DNA from: Marinomonas aquimarina | GTDB taxonomy: Bacteria > Pseudomonadota > Gammaproteobacteria > Pseudomonadales > Marinomonadaceae | Direction: 5' to 3' | Assembly: GCF_900089755.1 (NCBI RefSeq) | Contig: NZ_FLOC01000014.1 | Span: forward strand, 1-64,000 | Length of the DNA stretch: 64,000 nucleotides | Part shown: in pieces, positions 58,261 through 64,000 of the stretch | How positions within the stretch are numbered: position 1 is the stretch's first letter | Layout of the letters: each line of letters opens with the position of its first letter | Notes under the pieces: generated by a model | The model's input: only the letters and a program-made list of their open reading frames with translations | Databases searched by the model: none | What the model was told of the DNA's origin: nothing | Position numbers and translations under genes: made by a program

Positions 58261-60264
58261 TTAACGACCCCGTAAAAATAATTTATCTAGATCAGACATC
58301 GACAACTGCGTCCAAGTTGGACGTCCGTGATTACATTGCCCGCTACGCTCGGTGACTTCCATATCGCGCAGCAAGCTGTTCATTTCCGCAACCGACAATT
58401 TGCGATTGGCTCGCACCGCTCCATGACAAGCCATGGTCGCCATCAATTCGTTCGCGCGCGCCTGCAGTAAGTCCGTTGTACCATTGACCACCAAGTCACT
58501 GATCACGTCGCGCACCAAGCTTTCAATATCACCGTTGATCAAGATCACCGGCACCTCACGCACCATGACACTTTCAGGGCCTGAACGCTCAATGTTAAAA
58601 CCAAACTGCACAAAGACATCGTGCTGATCTTCTACCAAGTCCGCTTCGGCCTGCGAGATGGACACGTTGATCGGAACTAATAACGGCTGTGATGGCACAT
58701 TTTTGGAGTAAAACGCCGCTTTCATGCGCTCATAGACAATGCGCTCATGGGCGGCATGCATATCGACAATAATCATGCCTTGTTCGGTTTCAGACAGGAT
58801 ATAAATACCATGTAACTGCGCCACCGCATACCCCAACGGAGGCATAATGCCTTCTCGCGGTAGAGCTTCACGCACACGCCCCGTTCCCTCATTGGTTTGC
58901 AAAATAGGACTGACATTGGTTGACGTGAACGGCGTTTCGGCCGCAATTGGCTTAATCTCTCCCGTCTCTGGGTCCACTTCTTCTCCCGCAAACTGACGAG
59001 CAAAATCCGCCATTTGCGATACTGCACTGAGCTGCCCTGTTACTTGCGCAGCGCTTGGGCCCTCTGAAGGAGTATAGTTGCCCGCAGCAGAATAACCGCC
59101 ATTCGCGCTAGGCGCTGTGCCTTGAGCACCTTGACCAGCGCTCATCCAAGACACATCTCGAGCTTGACTCGGATGCCCTAAGCTCAGTTTTTCTTGCTCT
59201 TGAAGCTGCGGCTCTTGGCGCTGAATAGGATTTTCCGCGCTGCCTGACATACCTGTTTCAGGACGCACATCAGCCAACACTTTATGAATACGACTAAATA
59301 GAAAATCGTGTACTAGGCGACCATCACGAAAACGCACTTCATGCTTGGTAGGATGCACGTTGACATCCACCGTGCCAGGATCTAACTCCAAATACAGCAC
59401 AAAGGTCGGATGGCGACCATTATATAAGACATCACGATAAGCTTGGCGTACCGCATGAGCCACCAGCTTGTCACGCACCACTCGACCATTAACGAAGAAG
59501 TACTGCAGGTCAGCCTGAGAACGTGAAAAGGTCGGCAGACCAATCCATCCCCATAGCCGTAAGCCTGCGGCCTCCACATCAATGGTGAGCGCGTTTTCAA
59601 TAAACTTCTTACCGAGCAAGGTCGCTAAACGGTGCTCCGCATGCAGCTGGTCCTGAACAGGACGCAGGTCATACACCTGCTTGCCATTGTGATTAAGACG
59701 AAAGCCCACATCGTAACGGCTCAGCGCCAAGCGCTTAACCACTTCTTCAAGGTGACCAAACTCGGTTTTTTCGGTGCGCAAAAACTTACGTCGTGCAGGC
59801 GTATTAAAGAATAAATCTCGAGCCTCAATGGTAGTCCCCTGTGGGTGCGAGGCCGGGCGAACTGACGTCGCCATATCCTTACCTTCCGCTTCCACCCGCC
59901 AAGCTTCTTGCTCACCTTCTGCACACGACGTTAAATGCAATCGTGATACGGAACTGATACTGGCCAACGCCTCACCACGAAAGCCAAGTGTTGCGACCGC
60001 TTCGAGATCATCTAAGGTAATGATTTTACTGGTGGCATGACGGCTTAACGCCAAAGATAGGTCATCTTTGACAATACCGCGGCCATTGTCTCGGATTTTA
60101 ATGCCACGCACGCCGCCTTGCTCAACATCAATATCCAGTTGTGTGGCGCCAGCATCCAAACTGTTTTCGAGAAGTTCTTTGACCACTGACGCGGGACGTT
60201 CTACCACCTCACCTGCCGCGATCTGGTTGGCAAGGCGGGGTGATAGCAAGCTTATTCTAGACAT
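58261..60264 (-). CDS. mutL: DNA mismatch repair protein MutL
   Basis: A 667-residue GHKL ATPase that links MutS to downstream repair. The ATPase motifs are [11 protein letters not shown] (about 30-40), DNGRGI (59-64) and [10 protein letters not shown] (94-103). A long polar linker (about 335-460) separates the dimerisation domain. That domain keeps [12 protein letters not shown] (501-512), fitting the D-x-H-A-x2-E-x4-E endonuclease motif with Met for Gln, plus ACHGAVRA (612-619) and CNHGRP (644-649), the zinc-site motifs. This MutL is therefore probably a nicking type like that of Pseudomonas, unlike Escherichia MutL. Confidence 0.97.
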   Translation of the reverse strand: MSRISLLSPRLANQIAAGEVVERPASVVKELLENSLDAGATQLDIDVEQGGVRGIKIRDNGRGIVKDDLSLALSRHATSKIITLDDLEAVATLGFRGEALASISSVSRLHLTSCAEGEQEAWRVEAEGKDMATSVRPASHPQGTTIEARDLFFNTPARRKFLRTEKTEFGHLEEVVKRLALSRYDVGFRLNHNGKQVYDLRPVQDQLHAEHRLATLLGKKFIENALTIDVEAAGLRLWGWIGLPTFSRSQADLQYFFVNGRVVRDKLVAHAVRQAYRDVLYNGRHPTFVLYLELDPGTVDVNVHPTKHEVRFRDGRLVHDFLFSRIHKVLADVRPETGMSGSAENPIQRQEPQLQEQEKLSLGHPSQARDVSWMSAGQGAQGTAPSANGGYSAAGNYTPSEGPSAAQVTGQLSAVSQMADFARQFAGEEVDPETGEIKPIAAETPFTSTNVSPILQTNEGTGRVREALPREGIMPPLGYAVAQLHGIYILSETEQGMIIVDMHAAHERIVYERMKAAFYSKNVPSQPLLVPINVSISQAEADLVEDQHDVFVQFGFNIERSGPESVMVREVPVILINGDIESLVRDVISDLVVNGTTDLLQARANELMATMACHGAVRANRKLSVAEMNSLLRDMEVTERSGQCNHGRPTWTQLSMSDLDKLFLRGR

Positions 60265-60287
60265 GGGATTCCTTTATTGAACGGCAT

Positions 60288-61616
60288 TTAACCGGCGGGA
60301 ATGGATAGCTTCTGCCCAACCCAAATCACATCATTGCGCAAAGTATTGGCGGAGCGCAGCGAATCAAGGGAAACACCATTTCTACGAGCGATTTCGGAAA
60401 GGGTATCCCCTTTGGAAACGGTGTAGGTATATCCCCCCGTTTGGTTTTTACGCCACGCTATATAGGTACCATCAGGGGGATTCGAGAAGAAAAAGTCTTC
60501 CACCCCATTAGCTATGGAGGCCGCCAATTTACGACGATAGGTTAAGCTAGATAAGTTCTTCGCTTCTGTCTTATTTGAGACGAAACCGGTTTCCACCAAG
60601 ATGGATGGAATATCAGGGGATTTCAGCACAACAAAGCCCGCTTGCTGAACCGAGTTTTTATGCAACACGGCCACCCCTTTCATTTCTCGCAAGACTTTAT
60701 TACCAATGTCTAAACTCATCTGAATAGTCGAGTTCATCGACATATCCAATAGCACTTCGGCCAACAATTGGTCTTTATCGTCCAAAGAGATACCACCCAC
60801 TAAGTCTGCCGCTTGCTCTTGTTGCGCCAGCCAACGACCCATCTCTGAGGTTTTACCACTTAACGACAAAGCCCAGACCGACGCACCTCGGGCCGACGGC
60901 TTAGTGAAGGCGTCCGCATGAATAGAGATCATCAGGTCAGCATTGGCTTCTCGAGCAATGCGTGAACGGTCACGCAACTGCAAATACTCATCGGTGGAAC
61001 GCGTCAACACGGCTTTAATACCTTGAATGGCATTCAAGCGTTTGGCTAACTCTCGCCCTATCGACAAGACAATATCTTTTTCACGAACCTTGTATTGCCC
61101 TAGGGCACCAGGATCTTTGCCACCATGTCCAGGATCAATCACCACCACGACGTCACGCTTTTCGTCCGAGATCGAAGCCAGACTCTTCACCACCGCCGCG
61201 GTATTATTTTGGGTACCGTATTCAAGCTCGACCAAAATGCGCGGACCATACTCACCTGCCGCCCCCAGTTCGGAAGTTTTCGCTTTGACCTTTTTGTTTA
61301 AATCCAAAACAAAGCGCATACCATTTTCACGTTTGGCATAGCGTACGCGCATCAAAACATCCGATGATAAGGCCGACAGCCCATTGACCACATCTTGAGA
61401 AATGTCGGTATTACTGACATCCAAAACAATACGATCAGGGTTGCTTAACGGAAACATGCGATGGCTGACAGAGCTATCCAGCTCAAACACCAAGCGCGTC
61501 GCACCAGGCTGCTGGGCAACGCGAATATCTTTGACCTGCGCCGCTTGCGCTACCGCGCTGAGCGCCAGAAAAAGCACTGGCAACAACCAATAAAGAGAAA
61601 AGAATTTTTTATACAT
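60288..61616 (-). CDS. amiB: N-acetylmuramoyl-L-alanine amidase (AmiB type) with LysM domain
   Basis: A 442-residue secreted periplasmic zinc amidase that splits septal peptidoglycan for daughter-cell separation. It has a signal peptide ([20 protein letters not shown]...AQA, cleavage near 25) and an AMIN targeting domain (about 26-125). The Amidase_3 catalytic domain (about 155-380) has [15 protein letters not shown] near 158-172 for the first zinc ligand, then ISIHADAF and [10 protein letters not shown], with catalytic Glu. A C-terminal LysM motif ([20 protein letters not shown], about 396-415) binds glycan. The gene lies between tsaE and mutL. Confidence 0.96.
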   Translation of the reverse strand: MYKKFFSLYWLLPVLFLALSAVAQAAQVKDIRVAQQPGATRLVFELDSSVSHRMFPLSNPDRIVLDVSNTDISQDVVNGLSALSSDVLMRVRYAKRENGMRFVLDLNKKVKAKTSELGAAGEYGPRILVELEYGTQNNTAAVVKSLASISDEKRDVVVVIDPGHGGKDPGALGQYKVREKDIVLSIGRELAKRLNAIQGIKAVLTRSTDEYLQLRDRSRIAREANADLMISIHADAFTKPSARGASVWALSLSGKTSEMGRWLAQQEQAADLVGGISLDDKDQLLAEVLLDMSMNSTIQMSLDIGNKVLREMKGVAVLHKNSVQQAGFVVLKSPDIPSILVETGFVSNKTEAKNLSSLTYRRKLAASIANGVEDFFFSNPPDGTYIAWRKNQTGGYTYTVSKGDTLSEIARRNGVSLDSLRSANTLRNDVIWVGQKLSIPAG

Positions 61617-61692
61617 ATCAGACAGCTAGCAAGTATATGTGGACACTATAACGCTTGCCGACTTTGATCTCAAATAGACAACTCAAGAGAAT

Positions 61693-61716
61693 AAAAAAGG
61701 AGGCATGGCCTCCTTT
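61693..61716 (-). terminator. terminator after tsaE
   Basis: On the minus strand AAAGGAGGC/GCCTCCTTT with a 3-nt loop and a run of Ts, starting 7 bp past the tsaE stop and 76 bp before the amiB start. It probably attenuates read-through from nnr-tsaE into amiB. Confidence 0.8.
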
Positions 61717-61722
61717 CTAAAA

Positions 61723-62190
61723 TCAGCTGGCAAGCCGTTGGGATATCTCTGCTACCGCTTCGACACCATAGCTAGTTTTCGGCTCAATGGAGATCGATCG
61801 ACCATGACGAACCAAGTCCAAATGCACCACTAGATCAGGTTGAGGTAGCACCCCCGTACCCATTTCGGCCCATTCGACCAAACATAAAGCCCCGTCTTTA
61901 AAATAATCGCGAATACCCATGTATTCCAACTCTTCGGCATCACTAATACGATACAAATCAAAGTGGTACACTTCAATTTGATCCAACTCATATGGCTCCA
62001 CTATGGTATAGGTTGGACTTTTCACTGGCCCAATATAGCCCAATCCACGCAAAATCCCGCGCACCAGCGTTGTTTTACCCATACCTAGATTACCGTCTAG
62101 ATACACCACCCCACCACTTTTGAGTGATGCTGCTAGGTTTTCCCCAAACAGCTCCATGGCGTCTTCGCCAAATACTTCTCGTTCTAACAT
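61723..62190 (-). CDS. tsaE: tRNA threonylcarbamoyladenosine biosynthesis ATPase TsaE
   Basis: A 155-residue P-loop ATPase that drives the TsaBDE complex making t6A37 in ANN-decoding tRNAs, including the Thr(TGT) tRNAs so abundant in this window. Walker A is LDGNLGMGKTTLVRGIL (about 31-47). KSPTYTIVEPYE (about 57-68) and VYHFDLYRI (about 74-82) are switch-like motifs, and CLVEWAEM (about 102-109) carries the Walker-B-like acidic residues. It is 42 bp after nnr. Confidence 0.96.
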   Translation of the reverse strand: MLEREVFGEDAMELFGENLAASLKSGGVVYLDGNLGMGKTTLVRGILRGLGYIGPVKSPTYTIVEPYELDQIEVYHFDLYRISDAEELEYMGIRDYFKDGALCLVEWAEMGTGVLPQPDLVVHLDLVRHGRSISIEPKTSYGVEAVAEISQRLAS

Positions 62191-62232
62191 CTTTGTCTAC
62201 TCACTTATCTACACACACCCGTGTGCGAAAAA

Positions 62233-63714
62233 TCATTCCAAATAATCCAATAACTGATAAGGCTGCATGGCCACCATACCGATTTTTGCGCTACAGGCTT
62301 GCGCCGCCTTGTTGTGCCACGCCGCAGCCATTACTGCCGCCTCGTAAGCATCCTGATAAAAGGCCAAACAAGCGCCTACCATGCCACTTAACACATCGCC
62401 CGAGCCGCCTTTTGCTAACCCTGGGCAAGGTTTACCAACAATCATCAGGCGTCCATCTGGCGATGCCACCACACTTGTCGCACCCTTTAGAATCACCACT
62501 GCTTGGTAGCGATTGGCGATCTCACTCGCCGCGCGCGGCAAATCTTGAAGAATTTCTTTTACATCTTTTTCCAGCAAGCGCGCCGCCTCCCCCGGATGTG
62601 GGGTCAGCACTAGCTGATCAAGTTGCACTGAACTCAGGCCGAGCCAGTACAGACCATCGGCATCCACTACGGTAGGCTGACTGAGAGACTGACATTGTTG
62701 CCAGACACTCTTCGACCAAGCGCTACGGCCTAGACCTGGCCCCACCACCAGCACGGATTGCTCACCTCTCAAGGTTGCGCGAATATCCGCCAGCTCTGCT
62801 GAGACGGCCATCACATTCGGGTTACGCACCAAGGCAGCCATCAGATGCGTTTCTTGTGTCAACAAACTAACGGTTCCAGCCCCAGCTTTTGCAGCCGCTT
62901 CACTGGCCATAATCGCTGCACCGCCAAAACCATGATCTCCACCTATGACAGTTACATGCCCATAAGTTCCCTTATGAGAGTTCAAACGTCGTTGGCATGG
63001 AGGAAAGTGATCAAGTGCGGCAGGTTCAAGAAAGTATGCTTGCGGTTGCTCTGACAAGTCAACAGCTTGCAAGTTTTCCGTGACGATTTCATGACAGTAT
63101 ACTGGGCCATCTTGCAGATAGTGGCCAATTTTATCACCGATAAAGGTCACCACCAGATCGGCTTGAACGGCCAACGTCGCCTGACCAGAATGAAGATCCA
63201 ACCCACTGGGGCAGTCCACGCTGACCACCCAAGCCCCTTGTGCAGACAACTGGTTGACGGCACCGATTACCTGCTCATACATATCGGACAAGGGGGCCTG
63301 AAACCCGATTCCCAATAAGGCATCCACAATCACTGCCGCGCTGTCATACTCCAGCTCATGAAAGCTTCTTACCTCAATTCGCGGGTGCCCCATCGCCTGC
63401 TCTTCAGCCAATTTGGCGTCGCCTTTTCTTGGTGAGTTGGCCACATCATAAACACGCACCTGGATACCGTCTTGCGCAGCAAGATATGCCACAATCCAGC
63501 CATCACCACCGTTATTGCCTCCGCCGACTACCACTGCCAGCTGCGCAATATTGGGCTGACGCCGTAGAATATGGCCATACAGTGCTTGGCCTGCACGCAG
63601 CATCATAGGGAAACTGGCCCCTTCATGGGCAAAGCTGGCCTGTTCGCGAGCACGGATACCGGCAATATCAAAAAGGGGGCGTAAAAAGCGTTGGGGAAGA
63701 AGGACGGATGGCAT
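62233..63714 (-). CDS. nnr: bifunctional NAD(P)HX epimerase and ADP-dependent dehydratase
   Basis: A 493-residue metabolite-repair enzyme. The N-terminal YjeF_N epimerase (about 1-220) has VVVGGGNNGGDGWIVA (61-76) and VSVDCPSGLDLHSGQ (about 157-171). The C-terminal ribokinase-fold dehydratase (about 230-490) has GHVTVIGGDHGFGGA and VVDADGLYWL, and ends with LAKGGSGDVLSGMVGA (near 430-445), holding the catalytic Asp. Together they restore hydrated, damaged NAD(P)H. It is the first gene after orn on this strand, with 111 bp between. Confidence 0.95.
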   Translation of the reverse strand: MPSVLLPQRFLRPLFDIAGIRAREQASFAHEGASFPMMLRAGQALYGHILRRQPNIAQLAVVVGGGNNGGDGWIVAYLAAQDGIQVRVYDVANSPRKGDAKLAEEQAMGHPRIEVRSFHELEYDSAAVIVDALLGIGFQAPLSDMYEQVIGAVNQLSAQGAWVVSVDCPSGLDLHSGQATLAVQADLVVTFIGDKIGHYLQDGPVYCHEIVTENLQAVDLSEQPQAYFLEPAALDHFPPCQRRLNSHKGTYGHVTVIGGDHGFGGAAIMASEAAAKAGAGTVSLLTQETHLMAALVRNPNVMAVSAELADIRATLRGEQSVLVVGPGLGRSAWSKSVWQQCQSLSQPTVVDADGLYWLGLSSVQLDQLVLTPHPGEAARLLEKDVKEILQDLPRAASEIANRYQAVVILKGATSVVASPDGRLMIVGKPCPGLAKGGSGDVLSGMVGACLAFYQDAYEAAVMAAAWHNKAAQACSAKIGMVAMQPYQLLDYLE

Positions 63715-63780
63715 AACGGCTGTCTCCCGATCTTATTAGTGGATCAATAAGCGTATCTGACAAGCATAGCGGATATGAAT

Positions 63781-63808
63781 GATAATGTGGGCCTTGACCC
63801 ACATTATC
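63781..63808. repeat. perfect inverted repeat between orn and nnr
   Basis: GATAATGTGGG (63781-63791) pairs with CCCACATTATC (63798-63808) around a 6-nt loop, 17 bp past the orn stop. The stem is strong but neither strand has a T-run after it. It could be an RNA-stabilising 3' hairpin or an inefficient terminator for orn. Confidence 0.55.
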
Positions 63809-63825
63809 AAAGCACGACTGAGCGC

Positions 63826-64000
63826 CTACAAACCAAACATGGTCTGACGGTAATGCTTCAATTCGTCAATCGACTCAATGATGTCATCAAGAGCTAGGTG
63901 TGCACCTTTTTTCTCAAAACCTTCTAGCGCCTCAGGCTTCCAACGCTTCGCCAGCTCTTTAATCGTACTGACATCTAGATAGCGATAGTGAAAATACGCT
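63826..64000 (-). CDS. orn: oligoribonuclease, 3' part (cut by the window edge)
   Basis: The last 57 residues of oligoribonuclease, the DEDDh 3'-5' exonuclease that degrades 2-5-nt RNA and pGpG. The translation runs [17 protein letters not shown] and [20 protein letters not shown] to QTMFGL and a TAG stop. The His (in [10 protein letters not shown]) and Asp of the final exonuclease motif (ExoIII) are included. The 5' end lies beyond position 64000. The orn-nnr-tsaE-amiB order is that of Escherichia, without queG. Confidence 0.95.
   Translation of the reverse strand, partial: AYFHYRYLDVSTIKELAKRWKPEALEGFEKKGAHLALDDIIESIDELKHYRQTMFGL

Overview
The window is a 64 kb chromosomal segment of a gammaproteobacterium, most likely a marine member of the Oceanospirillales such as Marinomonas. 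That placement is inferred from gene order and protein character: a complete dcw cluster preceded by rnpB, a class II DAHP synthase, hisZ beside purA, and the orn-nnr-tsaE-amiB-mutL-miaA-hfq-hflX-hflK-hflC run. No 16S rRNA is present to confirm it. Nearly everything is core housekeeping. I see no prophage, insertion sequence, CRISPR array, toxin-antitoxin pair or defence island.

Layout. 1-1836: a minus-strand array of 17 tRNA genes, transcribed as Pro(GGG), seven Thr(TGT), then alternating Val(TAC)/Asp(GTC), with three perfect 235-bp tandem units at the window edge. 1837-2220: non-coding, with a probable tRNA promoter, a block of inverted repeats and the ihfA terminator. 2221-9168: the translation operon thrS-infC-rpmI-rplT-pheS-pheT-ihfA (minus strand). 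9414-14736: small accessory-like genes: a SAM O-methyltransferase, a GIY-YIG-like protein, class II DAHP synthase, an XRE-cupin regulator, a DUF442-type protein, PpiC and a protein with two receiver domains. 14785-36978: the division and cell-wall cluster, transcribed mraZ-rsmH-ftsL-ftsI-murE-murF-mraY-murD-ftsW-murG-murC-ddl-ftsQ-ftsA-ftsZ, then lpxC, secA, argJ and mutT. 37142-37493: RNase P RNA. 37555-41295: a CpxRA-like two-component pair and a class I fumarase. 41477-50585: a DUF2786-type protein, HIT protein, SMP-30 protein, proS, arsC-wrbA-DUF2069, a YegD-type Hsp70 and a diguanylate cyclase. 50676-64000: the Hfq superoperon in reverse order on the plus-strand map: purA, hisZ, DUF2065, hflC, hflK, hflX, hfq, miaA, mutL, amiB, tsaE, nnr and the 3' part of orn.

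How the parts fit. The tRNAs, IF3, L35, L20, PheRS, ThrRS and ProRS serve translation; RNase P matures the tRNAs. The dcw genes make lipid II (MurC-G, MraY, Ddl), flip or polymerise it at the septum (FtsW, FtsI) and organise the ring (FtsZ, FtsA, FtsQ, FtsL), with AmiB splitting septal peptidoglycan. MraZ probably represses the cluster through three TGGGN-type repeats visible directly upstream.

The most distinctive signals are the freshly amplified tRNA array, a probable AUA start on infC, the MraZ operator, a DUF2786 protein that appears to carry three copies of the same helical unit, a pseudo-receiver/receiver fusion, and an atypically truncated GIY-YIG protein. I found no clear undescribed multi-gene system.
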